DNA of 64,000 nt, from NCBI RefSeq assembly GCF_015666175.1, contig NZ_JADPIE010000001.1, positions 129,741-193,740 on the forward strand, written 5' to 3'. A program made the position numbers and the translations under genes. Shown here piece by piece: positions 35,300-44,742 of this stretch; position 1 is the first letter of the stretch; the number at the start of each line of letters is the position of its first letter. The DNA is from Halonatronomonas betaini. Its GTDB lineage: Bacteria > Bacillota > Halanaerobiia > Halanaerobiales > Halarsenatibacteraceae. Below the pieces are notes generated by a model. That model made no database searches. It was not told where the DNA came from and saw only the letters and a list, made by a program, of their open reading frames with translations.

Positions 35300-35322
35300 A
35301 AAGAACACCTCCTATTTTTTTT

Positions 35323-36213
35323 TTAACGATAATGAACTTTTCTTTTAGCGAATTTTGACTGGATTAAAGTGACTAATAATATAATTATAAATAAAACTAA
35401 TGCAGCTGCTGATGCAACACCATAAGCATATTGATGACTAAATTTATCATAAATATAATAGACCATTGTTAATGCACTATTTAATGGGCCAGGCCTTTTA
35501 TTGAATAGGGTATATACTTCAGAAAAGATTTTAAAAGCATCTATGGTATTTAATAAAACCAAAAATAATATTGTAGGAGATAATAATGGTAATATGATTT
35601 TCATAAATAATTTTCCTTCATTAGCTCCATCTATTTTTGCTGCCTCAATATATGATTTGTTAATGTTCTGCATACCTACCAATAAAATAATTATATTAAA
35701 ACCAAGACTTCTCCAGATAGTTAAAATTATTAAACTTATCAAAGCCCAATTTGGATCTATTAGCCATCCAATAGGATCGAGATTTAATATAGATATGAAA
35801 TAATTTATTAAACCAAACCTTGAATTATAAAGCCACCTCCAGACTACAGCAATAGCCGCAGCTGAGGTTACAAATGGCATAAAATAAATACCTCTAAATA
35901 GAGCAGAAAATTTTATGTTTTTATTTAGAAAATAAGCAATAAAAATAGATATTATTATACTCATCGGGACTACACCTAAAACAATAACTAAAGTATTTTG
36001 AAGAGCTCTAAAGAATTCTGGATCTGAAAAAATATATCTAAAGTTATCTAAACCATATTCATATACTTCATTTGTAAAATAGTTATAGCTTGTATAAAAG
36101 CTCATTGTAAATGACTTTATAATTGGATAAATTCTAAATGTAATTAATATTATTAATGCTGGAGTTAAATACAAAACACCGTTTAAAAATGAAGAAATAG
36201 TTTTATTTCTATT
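35323..36213 (-). CDS. ABC transporter permease, UgpA/MalF-like
   Basis: About 296 residues with six membrane helices. The coupling loop EAAKIDGANEGKLFMKIILPLLSPT is at about residues 192-217. In-frame TTG codons occur at 36231 and 36213; I chose 36213 because GAGGTG lies seven bases upstream of it. It is the first gene of the minus-strand operon and is divergent from the peroxiredoxin. Confidence 0.85.
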   Translation of the reverse strand, partial: NRNKTISSFLNGVLYLTPALIILITFRIYPIIKSFTMSFYTSYNYFTNEVYEYGLDNFRYIFSDPEFFRALQNTLVIVLGVVPMSIIISIFIAYFLNKNIKFSALFRGIYFMPFVTSAAAIAVVWRWLYNSRFGLINYFISILNLDPIGWLIDPNWALISLIILTIWRSLGFNIIILLVGMQNINKSYIEAAKIDGANEGKLFMKIILPLLSPTILFLVLLNTIDAFKIFSEVYTLFNKRPGPLNSALTMVYYIYDKFSHQYAYGVASAAALVLFIIILLVTLIQSKFAKRKVHYR

Positions 36214-36363
36214 CAAAATACCGCACCTCAAATCAGCAATACTTATATTAAATATAATTATTTCTTATTCGCTTATTAATAATAACACAATAGCTTAATA
36301 CAGTCAAAAATATTTTTTGTAGCGGTAACTTTTTTACAAAGGTCAATTTTAGATATTATTCGC

Positions 36364-36392
36364 TTGACATTAGATTTATAATAAATTATAAT
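36364..36392 (+). promoter_or_regulatory. Promoter of the peroxiredoxin gene
   Basis: Perfect TTGACA (36364-36369) and TATAAT (36387-36392) with 17-bp spacing, about 48 bp before the start codon. Confidence 0.85.
36376..36391. promoter_or_regulatory. PerR/Fur-like operator overlapping the -10 box
   Basis: TTATAAT-AA-ATTATAA is a perfect 7-2-7 palindrome. The PerR box is a 7-1-7 palindrome of the same half-sites, so this differs only by one extra spacer base. It covers the -10 region of a peroxiredoxin promoter, exactly where a peroxide-responsive repressor would act. Confidence 0.5.
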
Positions 36393-36439
36393 ATAAATGA
36401 TAAGAATTACTAATAATGCAAAAAGGAGAGATAAAAATT

Positions 36440-37084
36440 ATGGAAAATCAACTGTTAATTGGAGACAAAATGCCGGAGATGCAGGTTAAGACAACACATG
36501 GTGAGATGAATATACCTAAAGATTTTGAAGGTAAATGGTTTGTATTATTTAGCCATCCTGCTGATTTTACTCCTGTTTGTACTACAGAGTTTGTGGCTTT
36601 TCAGAAGAGATATGAAGAATTTGAAAAATTGAATACTGAGCTAATTGGTTTAAGTATTGATCAGGTTTTTTCACATATTAAGTGGGTTGAATGGATTAAT
36701 GATGAAATTGGGGAAGAAATTAAGTTTCCTGTAATAGCAGATGATCGTGGCAAGGTAGCTGATAAGTTAGGTCTTGTTGCTCCAAATAAAGGGACCAATA
36801 CTGTAAGAGGTGTTTATATAGTAGATCCAAAAGGTGTAATAAGGGCTATTTTATTATATCCTCAAGAACTTGGTAGAAATATGGATGAAATAGTTAGAAT
36901 GATTAAAGGATTTCAGGTTAATGAAAAAGAAGGTGTAGCTATTCCAGCTAACTGGCCAAATAATGAATTGCTAAAAGATAGGGTTATTATTGAGCCAGCC
37001 AGTGATGAGAAAACAGCTAAAGAAAGACTAAAAGAGTATGACTGCTATGACTGGTGGTTCTGTCATAAAGAGTTAGATCAATAA
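36440..37084 (+). CDS. Peroxiredoxin (AhpC/TSA, Prx6-like)
   Basis: About 214 residues, reducing peroxides with a thiol. The peroxidatic cysteine is in FTPVCTTE (about residue 46) with the upstream SHPADFTP, and the WVEWI block and the [10 protein letters not shown] strand are typical. The longer C-terminal part ([19 protein letters not shown]) marks the Prx6/archaeal Prx group; two further Cys in [14 protein letters not shown] at the C terminus may act as resolving residues. ATG 36440 follows AAAGGAGAG. For an anaerobe it is an oxygen-defence enzyme, likely induced via the PerR-like site. Confidence 0.92.
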   Translation: MENQLLIGDKMPEMQVKTTHGEMNIPKDFEGKWFVLFSHPADFTPVCTTEFVAFQKRYEEFEKLNTELIGLSIDQVFSHIKWVEWINDEIGEEIKFPVIADDRGKVADKLGLVAPNKGTNTVRGVYIVDPKGVIRAILLYPQELGRNMDEIVRMIKGFQVNEKEGVAIPANWPNNELLKDRVIIEPASDEKTAKERLKEYDCYDWWFCHKELDQ

Positions 37085-37102
37085 TTAAATAAAAGAATTT
37101 CA

Positions 37103-37136
37103 AAAGGCCTATAACATCTCGTTATAGGCCTTTTTA
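37103..37136 (+). terminator. Terminator after the peroxiredoxin
   Basis: Thirteen-base stem AAAGGCCTATAAC/GTTATAGGCCTTT, 5-base loop, then TTTTT. Confidence 0.92.
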
Positions 37137-37218
37137 AGTTTGACATTATAATCACGATTTGATAATATTAATTTTAGTTATAGAAAAAATAAATTAATAT
37201 TATCTAGGAGGCTTTATA

Positions 37219-38376
37219 ATGAATAGCTTGAATGATTTTTTTGAGAACCTTGATCCTGAAACGTTAGATGGCCATGGTCCAGTCGCAATGAAAGATTTAG
37301 TTGAAGAGGATAATAAGAATGTTGTTGGTACATACTGTGTTTTCACACCATATGAAGTAATAAGGGCTGCTGATGCTATTCCAGTAACTTTATGTAGTAC
37401 AAGTGATGCTACTATTGAAGATGGAGAAGAAGATCTTCCAAGAAACTTATGTCCATTGATTAAATCAAGCTATGGTTTTGCTATTACAGATAAATGCCCG
37501 TATTTTCATTTTGCAGATATAATAGTTGGAGAAACTACCTGTGATGGAAAGAAGAAAATGTATGAATACCTTGATGATGTTACTCCAGTTCATGTTATGA
37601 ATCTGCCACAATCAAATGATAGAGATATAGATTTTGAAATCTGGAAAGATGAAGTTGTTTTATTGAAAGAAAAGCTAGAAGCTAAATATGATACAGAAAT
37701 AACTAAAGAGAGATTGAAAGAAGAAATTGAAAATAAGAATAAAGAAAGACAAGCGATAAAAAATTTTTATGAGTTAGGTAAATTAAACCCTTCACCTTTA
37801 TATGGAACAGAAATCTTTAAAGTTATAAATATTACTAATTATACCTTTGATAAAGAAATTGCAATTGATAGAATTAATGAAATTTCAGAAGAAGTTTTAG
37901 AGAGGTATAATAATGGTGATAAGAGGATTTCTGAAGATGCTCCAAGGATTTTAATTACTGGTTGTCCTATGGGTCAGGCTACAGAAAAGGTAATAAAAGC
38001 TATTGAAGATAATGGTGGTTCAGTTGTTTGTCTTGAAAGTTGCACAGGGTTAAAGCCAAATGATCAATTAGTTAATGAAGATATTGATCCAATTGAGGCT
38101 ATTACAGAAAAATACTTAAATACTCCTTGCTCATGCATGAGTCCTAATGATAATAGGGTGGAACTTTTAAATAGATTAGTAGAAGAGTATCAGGTTGATG
38201 GTGTGGTAGATATGATATTACAGGCCTGTCATACTTATAATGTTGAATCCCATAGAATTAAAGAAGAATTAAAAGAAGCAAGTAATACTCCATATATTAA
38301 TATTGAAACTGATTACTCTCAGTCTGATGTAGGTCAATTAGAAACAAGATTAACTGCATTTTTAGAAATGTTATAA
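37219..38376 (+). CDS. Double-cubane-cluster protein (2-hydroxyacyl-CoA dehydratase D-like)
   Basis: A 385-residue protein of the HgdB/FldC/BcrB superfamily. Because it is single (no second dehydratase subunit) and paired with an ASKHA activase, it fits the double-cubane-cluster proteins (DCCP), which carry an [8Fe-9S] cluster and reduce small molecules at very low potential. Candidate ligand cysteines are in GTYCVFTPYE, NLCPLIKSSYG, DKCPYFHFAD, GETTCDGKKKMYE, LESCTGLK and QACHTYNVES. ATG 37219 follows AGGAGG. The activase is 22 bp downstream. The natural substrate of this family is unknown. Confidence 0.82.
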   Translation: MNSLNDFFENLDPETLDGHGPVAMKDLVEEDNKNVVGTYCVFTPYEVIRAADAIPVTLCSTSDATIEDGEEDLPRNLCPLIKSSYGFAITDKCPYFHFADIIVGETTCDGKKKMYEYLDDVTPVHVMNLPQSNDRDIDFEIWKDEVVLLKEKLEAKYDTEITKERLKEEIENKNKERQAIKNFYELGKLNPSPLYGTEIFKVINITNYTFDKEIAIDRINEISEEVLERYNNGDKRISEDAPRILITGCPMGQATEKVIKAIEDNGGSVVCLESCTGLKPNDQLVNEDIDPIEAITEKYLNTPCSCMSPNDNRVELLNRLVEEYQVDGVVDMILQACHTYNVESHRIKEELKEASNTPYINIETDYSQSDVGQLETRLTAFLEML

Positions 38377-38398
38377 TTGATTTTAGGAGGCAACTTCA

Positions 38399-39160
38399 TT
38401 GTATTACATTGGAATAGATATTGGGTCAACTGGTGCCAAAGGTGTTCTGTACAAAGATGATATTATTTGTCGAGAAATAATGCCAACCGGCTGGAAACCA
38501 AAAGAGACCGGGCGAAATTTATATTATAAACTATTAAATGATAGCAATATATCAGAAAAAGATATTGAAAATGTTGTTGTAACAGGGTATGGAAGAGTAG
38601 CCGTTGATTTTGCAGACAAAGTAGTAACCGAAATAACATGTCATGCAAAAGGTGGTTATTATTTAAATAACTCTGTTCGCACTATCATTGATATAGGTGG
38701 TCAGGATAGTAAAGTGATCTCTCTTGATTCTAATGGACAGGTTAAAGATTTTATTATGAATGATAAATGTGCCGCAGGTACAGGTAAATTTTTAGAAGTA
38801 ACTATTAACTCTTTAGGAGCTTCATTAGATGAAATAGATGAAATTACAGAAGGTGTAGAACCTGTTAAAATCAATAGTATGTGTACTGTCTTTGCAGAAT
38901 CAGAAATAATATCCTTGATTTCAGCTGGAAAGAATAAAGAAGAAGTGGCAATGGGAGTTATAAATGCAATTGCAGAACAAGGTAAAAACTTATTGAAAAA
39001 AATCAAAGTTAAAGACATAGTTCTTTTTACTGGCGGATTAGCTAAAAGTTCAGTTATAAAAGATACTTTAAGCAAAAAAATAAATGAAAATATTATAACA
39101 TCTAGAGATTCTTTATATGCTGGAGCTATTGGTGCTGCAGTTATTGCAAGCGAATTATAA
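38399..39160 (+). CDS. ATP-dependent activase of the HgdC/BadF ASKHA family
   Basis: A 253-residue ATPase that passes electrons at low potential to its partner. The nucleotide site is built from GIDIGSTGAKGVL, DIGGQDSKVI and LFTGGLAKSS; the [4Fe-4S] cluster at the dimer interface is held by Cys in NDKCAAGTGKF and in MCTVFAESEIISL. It starts at TTG 38399 with AGGAGG nine bases before. Coupled to the double-cubane protein, it is the expected reductase of that complex. Soluble and oxygen-sensitive. Confidence 0.9.
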   Translation: MYYIGIDIGSTGAKGVLYKDDIICREIMPTGWKPKETGRNLYYKLLNDSNISEKDIENVVVTGYGRVAVDFADKVVTEITCHAKGGYYLNNSVRTIIDIGGQDSKVISLDSNGQVKDFIMNDKCAAGTGKFLEVTINSLGASLDEIDEITEGVEPVKINSMCTVFAESEIISLISAGKNKEEVAMGVINAIAEQGKNLLKKIKVKDIVLFTGGLAKSSVIKDTLSKKINENIITSRDSLYAGAIGAAVIASEL

Positions 39161-39245
39161 TTTGAGAAATATTTTGACCTGATATAATGATTATGATTTA
39201 TAATAATGTTATAATTTAATTATGTTAAATCAGGGAGGCGGTATA

Positions 39246-39836
39246 ATGAAAAAGATAGACTGTTCAGGACTTGATTGCCCTGAACCAGTAGTGAAGGCTA
39301 AAAAGGCTTTAGAGGAAAATAATAAGATTACGATAATTGTTGATAATGAAGTGGCTGCTAATAATGTTTCCAGGATGGCCATAAAACAGGGTTATCAGGT
39401 TGATGAGACCAGGATATCTGACCAGGAATATGAATTATTGATTTATGGGAAAAGTAACCAGGAGGCTAAAACTACAACTAATAACATTTCTGCAATAAAT
39501 AAAAATACAGAAGTAATGCTGATTACGACTGACAGGTTAGGAGAAGGTCCAGAAGAGTTAGGTGAATTATTGATGAATGGTCTGCTTAAGACTATTGCAG
39601 ATTTAAAAAACAGACCGGATACTCTAATTTTAATGAATAATGGGGTTAAGCTGGCGACGACTAATCTGGAGACAGCTAAGATTTTAGAGAAATTACTTGC
39701 TGAAGGTCTTGAATTAAAGGTTTGTGGAACCTGTCTTGAGTTTTTAGAATTAAAAGATGATTTAAAAGTTGGTCAGATAAGTAATATGTATGAGATACTT
39801 GAGCTGATAACTTCAAACTCAACTGTTCATTTATAA
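39246..39836 (+). CDS. yedF: YedF-type TusA/DsrE sulfurtransferase-like protein
   Basis: About 196 residues in two domains. The N-terminal TusA-like domain has the active-site motif LDCPEPVVKAKKAL (Cys at about residue 10), and the C-terminal DsrE-like domain (about 90-196) has VMLITTDRLGEGPEELG and a second Cys pair in KVCGTCLEFL. This architecture is that of YedF proteins, which co-occur with selenium metabolism and are thought to carry activated selenium or sulfur. ATG 39246 follows GGGAGGCGG; ATG 39222 has no site. It follows the double-cubane pair by 85 bp and has its own weak promoter-like sequence (TTGACC near 39174). Confidence 0.85.
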   Translation: MKKIDCSGLDCPEPVVKAKKALEENNKITIIVDNEVAANNVSRMAIKQGYQVDETRISDQEYELLIYGKSNQEAKTTTNNISAINKNTEVMLITTDRLGEGPEELGELLMNGLLKTIADLKNRPDTLILMNNGVKLATTNLETAKILEKLLAEGLELKVCGTCLEFLELKDDLKVGQISNMYEILELITSNSTVHL

Positions 39837-39851
39837 AAGAATATATTTTTG

Positions 39852-39901
39852 ATGGCGGCATCTTAAAGAAGGTGGCGCCATTGTTATATTCTTTATTTTT
39901 T
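39852..39901 (+). terminator. Terminator after yedF
   Basis: A 13-base arm pair (ATGGCG...ATCTT with AAGGT...CGCCAT, one internal mismatch pair) followed by a broken T-rich tail ending TTTATTTTTTT. Confidence 0.7.
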
Positions 39902-39973
39902 TGCAGGAATTAAAGTTTTCACAAAGAACTATTTACTATAGAGTATATTTTAAATAGAGAGCAGGAGAAGCCG

Positions 39974-41422
39974 ATGGCTGAAAAGCGACTAAAGAATATT
40001 GCTTTAATCAATAAATTTGGTTATGGTGCCGGCAATTTAGGTGCCGGAATTATCCTGCAGGTAGTAAATACTTATATTGTCTTTTATGCAACTGCTGTCT
40101 TAAATATTCCTGGCACTATGGTTGGTATTGCAGTTAGCCTGAGTATAATCTGGGATGCTCTTACAGATCCACTTATGGGTTACATTTCAGATAGAACTAC
40201 CTTTAAATATTTTGGCAGGAGGCATTTATACTTACTTCTAGGGGCTTTATTTGCTGGGTTATTTAATTTTTATCTCTGGACTATTAATCCAGAACAGTCT
40301 CTGTTTTTTAAATATAGCTGGTTTTTTGCCAATATAATTTTAGTTAAGACTTTTTTGACAGTCTTTGGAACGCCATATGTTGCTCTAGGGGCTGAGCTTT
40401 CAAGTGATTATAATGAGAGAACCCTAATTCAATCAATCAGAACAGTATTTTTTATTTTCGGAGTCTTTTCTGCAACTGCCCTGGTTTTATATATTTTCTT
40501 TAAGCCGACTGAGGAGTACCATCTTGGCCAATTGAATCCAGCTGCCTATGCAAATATGGGGATTGTTTCTTCTCTAGTTATGATTATTTCAGGGATTATA
40601 GCATTTATTTCAACTTATAAATATCTGCCATATTTATATAAACTCAGTGGAGATAAAAAAACTATTTCATTTAATCCTATTGAAGAAGTAAAACAGATAA
40701 TTATTGATTTTAAAAATGCTTTAAATAATTATGATTTTAGATCTATAGTTTTAGGATATCTTGCTACTAATCTAACAGTAGCCCTTTTTACTGCTGTTGG
40801 GCTCCATGTATTTACCTATACTTTTAATATGAATAATACGGAAATCGCAATTATTATAGGGACTCAATTTTTAATAAGCATTATTTCTCAACCCTTCTGG
40901 GTTGCCGTAGCTGCCAGGTTTGATAAACGGCCTACAATCTTAATAGGTCTGGGTTTTTCTTTAATTGCAGCTGTTATATTTCTTTTTTCTGTATTTAATA
41001 GGGCCTATATAGCAGAGCATCACCTTTTATTAATGCCTTTTGCATTTTTTGCTGGCTTTGGCAATGGGAGTCTTTTTACAATGCCGGCTTCAATGGTGGC
41101 AGATGTTATTGATGTTGAAGAATTAAAAACAGGTACAAGACTGGAAGGGATATATTTTGGGTGTTTAACATTTTCTTATAAAACTTCACAGTCTATAGCC
41201 ATCTTATTTTTAGGGATACTATTAGATTTAATCGGGTTTGACCCAACCCTTGCAGAACAACCTGAATTCACATTATTATTTATTGGACTGATCCTTGGGA
41301 TAGGAGGAATTATCACTATCGGATTTGCCTTTAAGTTTTATAATAATTATAGATTGACCTGTTCTATTGTTAGAAATGTTCAGGAAAAATTAAGATATCA
41401 GGAGGGTACTAATGAAGAATAG
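39974..41422 (+). CDS. GPH-family cation symporter (MelB-like)
   Basis: A 482-residue transporter with 12 predicted helices. KFGYGAGNLGAGI at the N terminus and the DPLMGYISDRT motif in loop 2-3 are the signatures of the glycoside-pentoside-hexuronide:cation symporter family; GRRHLYLLLGALFAG follows. In this family the Asp of the DPxxG motif takes part in Na+ or H+ coupling, which suits a halophile. ATG 39974 follows GCAGGAG. The gene overlaps the CoA-transferase by 11 bp, so the imported compound may be an acid activated by that enzyme, or a sugar; this is open. Confidence 0.85.
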   Translation: MAEKRLKNIALINKFGYGAGNLGAGIILQVVNTYIVFYATAVLNIPGTMVGIAVSLSIIWDALTDPLMGYISDRTTFKYFGRRHLYLLLGALFAGLFNFYLWTINPEQSLFFKYSWFFANIILVKTFLTVFGTPYVALGAELSSDYNERTLIQSIRTVFFIFGVFSATALVLYIFFKPTEEYHLGQLNPAAYANMGIVSSLVMIISGIIAFISTYKYLPYLYKLSGDKKTISFNPIEEVKQIIIDFKNALNNYDFRSIVLGYLATNLTVALFTAVGLHVFTYTFNMNNTEIAIIIGTQFLISIISQPFWVAVAARFDKRPTILIGLGFSLIAAVIFLFSVFNRAYIAEHHLLLMPFAFFAGFGNGSLFTMPASMVADVIDVEELKTGTRLEGIYFGCLTFSYKTSQSIAILFLGILLDLIGFDPTLAEQPEFTLLFIGLILGIGGIITIGFAFKFYNNYRLTCSIVRNVQEKLRYQEGTNEE

Positions 41423-42896
41423 AATCAGGAATAAATCATTAAGAGATAAAATAATATCTGCTGATGAAGCTGCTGCAATAATTAAAAGTGGAATGACTAT
41501 AGGCTGCAGCGGCTTTACACCATCTGGTTATCCTAAAGCAGTGCCTCTTGCTCTGGTTGAAAAAGCTCAGGGTGAAGACTTTAATATTAATATTTTAACC
41601 GGTGCCTCTGTAGGGAGTGAACTTGATGGGGCACTTGCTGAAGCAGGTTTGATAAATAGAAGATATCCCTATCAATCAGATAAAAACCTTCGGTCATCAA
41701 TTAACAGTGGAGATGTAAAATATTCAGATATTCATCTCAGTCATTTTCCTCAAAATATTAGGTACGGTCATTATGGAGATATTGATCTAGCAATTGTTGA
41801 GGCTATAGCAATAACTGAGGAAGGCTGGATAGTACCATCCAGTTCTGTTGGAGCAGCGCCTACATTTTTAAAAGAGGCTGAAAAAATAATAGTTGAATTA
41901 AATTTAAAGCAAACACTGGATTTAGAAGGAGTTCATGATATCTATCAATTAGCTGACCCACCAGAAAGAGAGGCTATTTCACTGGTACAGGCTGATCAGA
42001 GAATAGGTAGTCCCTATATTAAAATAGATCCTAAAAAGATTGAAGGAATAGTTATTACAGAAATTGAAGACGAAATTAGCTTTGCAGCCTATCAGGATGA
42101 CATTAGTAATAAGATTGCCAGTCATATTATTGATTTTTTAGAGGCAGAGCAACAGGCCGGTAAGCTACCAAAGGAGTTATTGCCTCTCCAATCAGGTGTG
42201 GGAGCAGTTGCTAATGCTGTTCTTTCAGGCTTATGTAATTCAAACTTTGAAAATATAAAGTTTTATTCTGAAGTTATTCAGGATGCAGTTCTAGAATTGA
42301 TTGATTGTGGGAAGATAGATATTGCCTCAGGAACATCGATTACTCTATCTGAATCCGGGAAAAAACAATTTAAAGAAAATATAGATTTATATAAGGATAA
42401 GATTATTTTAAGGCCCCAGGAAATAAGTAATAATCCTGAAATAATAAGAAGACTTGGCTCTATAGCTATTAATACTGCTATTGAAGCTGATATATACGGT
42501 AATGTAAATTCTACCCATATAATGGGCAGTAGAATGATGAATGGAATTGGTGGTTCCGGGGACTTTGCCAGGAATGCTTATCTCAGTATATTTGTTACAA
42601 GTTCAGTGGCCAAAGGTGGCAAGATATCATCTATAGTACCAATGGTTTCACATGTTGATCATACAGAGCATGATGTTGATATAATAGTTACAGAACAGGG
42701 GCTGGCTGATTTAAGAGGTCTGTCACCTCAGGAAAGGGCAGTTGAGATAATAACTAAAGCTGTCTCTCCATTATATAAAGATAAGTTGCTGGATTATTTT
42801 GAGAGGGCAAAAAACAGAGGTGGCCATACCCCTGTTAAATTAAATGAGGCTTTAAGCTGGCATCAACGCTATATTGACACTGGAACAATGAAATAG
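41412..42896 (+). CDS. Acetyl-CoA hydrolase/transferase family (acetate or succinate CoA-transferase)
   Basis: A 494-residue enzyme of the Cat1/Ach1 family. The N-terminal domain has GMTIGCSGFTPSGYPKAVP; the catalytic glutamate is in FYSEVIQDAVLELID (about residue 287); the C-terminal block is MNGIGGSGDFARNAYLSIF and IVTEQGLADLRGLSPQERA. It moves CoA between acetyl-CoA and a carboxylic acid, forming acetate in fermentation. ATG 41412 sits within the symporter gene behind AGGAGG, so translation is coupled. Confidence 0.9.
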   Translation: MKNRIRNKSLRDKIISADEAAAIIKSGMTIGCSGFTPSGYPKAVPLALVEKAQGEDFNINILTGASVGSELDGALAEAGLINRRYPYQSDKNLRSSINSGDVKYSDIHLSHFPQNIRYGHYGDIDLAIVEAIAITEEGWIVPSSSVGAAPTFLKEAEKIIVELNLKQTLDLEGVHDIYQLADPPEREAISLVQADQRIGSPYIKIDPKKIEGIVITEIEDEISFAAYQDDISNKIASHIIDFLEAEQQAGKLPKELLPLQSGVGAVANAVLSGLCNSNFENIKFYSEVIQDAVLELIDCGKIDIASGTSITLSESGKKQFKENIDLYKDKIILRPQEISNNPEIIRRLGSIAINTAIEADIYGNVNSTHIMGSRMMNGIGGSGDFARNAYLSIFVTSSVAKGGKISSIVPMVSHVDHTEHDVDIIVTEQGLADLRGLSPQERAVEIITKAVSPLYKDKLLDYFERAKNRGGHTPVKLNEALSWHQRYIDTGTMK

Positions 42897-42900
42897 AGAT

Positions 42901-42933
42901 AAAAAAGACCTGGCCAGAGGCCAGGTCCTGTTT
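42901..42933. terminator. Bidirectional terminator
   Basis: Perfect 9-bp stem GACCTGGCC/GGCCAGGTC with a 3-base loop between converging genes; on the minus strand it is followed by TTTTTT, so it serves the gene at 42948 best. Confidence 0.9.
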
Positions 42934-42947
42934 GAGTTATAAAATTT

Positions 42948-44489
42948 TTAATCATCAATGAAGTATGCTTCATGAGCAAGTATACTTTCTCTTGGGTGAT
43001 GGATTAAGCCGCCAACATTAGTTCTGACACCATCAATTTGAGCTATACTGTGGAGGAAGATCCATGGTGCATCGTCCCAGAGCAGTTCGATGGCATCTGC
43101 ATAAATTTCTCTCCTGGTATCAGGATCAGTCTCTATTCTGGCTAACTCTAAAAGGTTATCAACTTCAGAGTTGCCATAAAAGCTTCTGTTACTGCCTGTT
43201 GGAGCCCATTCATCAGAATGGAATAAAGCATAGAGACCATAATCAGCATCACCGGTGACAGTACCCCATCCTAAGAAGAACATATGATGAGGACTTTCAT
43301 CTGGAGGCACATTAATAACTTCAAGATAAGTGGCCCATTCCATTGTTGTCATATTAGCATCTATGCCGACTTCAGCTAGCTGACTCTGAATAGCCTGAGC
43401 AATGATATTATCCATTGGATATCTTCCAACTGGATAATAAAACTCTAATTCTAAACCATCAGGATATCCGGCTTCGGCCAGTAATTCTCTGGCTCTTTCC
43501 GGATTATGCTGGTAAATCTCCTGGCCTGAATAGCCAAAAATATCAGGTGAAATTGGGGCATCTGAAGGACGACCGGCGCCACCGATAATATTTTCAACAA
43601 TTGACTCACTATCGACAGCGTAATTAACAGCCTGTCTAACTCTAACATCATCAAAGGGCTCACTCTGGGCATGGAGGCCAACATATAGAGTTCTAAGGCT
43701 TGGAACATTTTCAATATTAATATTTGGATTTTCTGTTAGTCTATCAACGTCTCTTGGAGGCACACTCATAATAGCATGAGCTTCTCCAGTTTCTAACATA
43801 ACAACCCGGGTTGACTCTTCTGGGACAATTAGGATTCTTACAGTATCCAGATAAGCTGGCTCTCCCCAGTAATCATCATTACGACTCATGATAACTGCCT
43901 CACCCCTGGACCAGCCTTCAAATTTAAATTTGCCGGTACCAACAGGGTTACTGCCAACATCATCGCCATATCTTTCAACTGCAGCAGGGCTGATCATTGA
44001 TATGAAATCATGGGATAGATGGGCAAGAATTGGTGCGAAAGGTTCATCAGTTGATAAACTGATTGTATACTCATCTATTACTTCAATTTCAGTTATTCTG
44101 TTGATTAAGAATGAAAAGACTGCTTCATCTTCGATTAATCTTTCCAGGTTGAATTTTACAGCTTCTGCATTAAAGGGTTCTCCATCATGGAAATAAACGC
44201 CTTCTCTAAGATATAATTCATAGGTTAAACCATCTTCTGATACTGAATAATCCTCAGCCAGTAAGGGAACAATATCTCCGTCAGGGGTCATTTCAAATAA
44301 TGTTTCCATCATATGAACCATTACCATAGCTGCAGGTGATGATGAGGCCAGGACTGGATCAAGTGATTCTGGATCGGCACCGATTGCAATCCTTAAGTCT
44401 CCACCCTCCTCCATTGCCAGAACATTACCAGATGATAATAAAACGACAGCGACCATGATAACTATTAAACTTAATAATACTTTCTTCAT
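42948..44489 (-). CDS. Orphan peptide/nickel-type ABC solute-binding protein
   Basis: A 513-residue binding protein of family 5 (DppA/OppA/NikA). A Sec signal peptide (about 1-25, ending VLA) precedes EEGGDLRIAIGADPESLDP; there is no lipobox Cys. Family blocks are ALPLLAEDYSVSEDGLTYELYLREG (about 58-84) and PVGTGKFKFEGW. ATG 44489 follows GAGAGGAG. No permease or ATPase gene is adjacent, so it must serve a transporter encoded elsewhere. The ligand is unknown. Confidence 0.88.
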   Translation of the reverse strand: MKKVLLSLIVIMVAVVLLSSGNVLAMEEGGDLRIAIGADPESLDPVLASSSPAAMVMVHMMETLFEMTPDGDIVPLLAEDYSVSEDGLTYELYLREGVYFHDGEPFNAEAVKFNLERLIEDEAVFSFLINRITEIEVIDEYTISLSTDEPFAPILAHLSHDFISMISPAAVERYGDDVGSNPVGTGKFKFEGWSRGEAVIMSRNDDYWGEPAYLDTVRILIVPEESTRVVMLETGEAHAIMSVPPRDVDRLTENPNINIENVPSLRTLYVGLHAQSEPFDDVRVRQAVNYAVDSESIVENIIGGAGRPSDAPISPDIFGYSGQEIYQHNPERARELLAEAGYPDGLELEFYYPVGRYPMDNIIAQAIQSQLAEVGIDANMTTMEWATYLEVINVPPDESPHHMFFLGWGTVTGDADYGLYALFHSDEWAPTGSNRSFYGNSEVDNLLELARIETDPDTRREIYADAIELLWDDAPWIFLHSIAQIDGVRTNVGGLIHHPRESILAHEAYFIDD

Positions 44490-44694
44490 CTCTTCTCGAC
44501 TCCTCTCAAATTTTTATTAGAATAATATATAATTAGACAAGAAGTCAATATTTCCTGCAAGAACTAAAAATAAATATTGAAATATGTTGATAAATATTAA
44601 GAGAGGGTTATTTAACTGGATTAGAAAAACCGGTTTTATTAAGAAGGTGTAAAACTAATGAAGAGATGATATCAGGAGCTGGCAAATTAGTTTT

Positions 44695-44726
44695 ATATAA
44701 AAAATTAGAGGGGCTAATAGCCCCGC
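44695..44726 (-). terminator. Terminator of the HTH regulator gene
   Basis: On the minus strand GCGGGGCT-ATT-AGCCCCTC forms a 6-bp GC-rich stem with a tiny loop, followed by AATTTTTTATA. Confidence 0.8.
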
Positions 44727-44742
44727 TTTATTGTTAGAAAGA

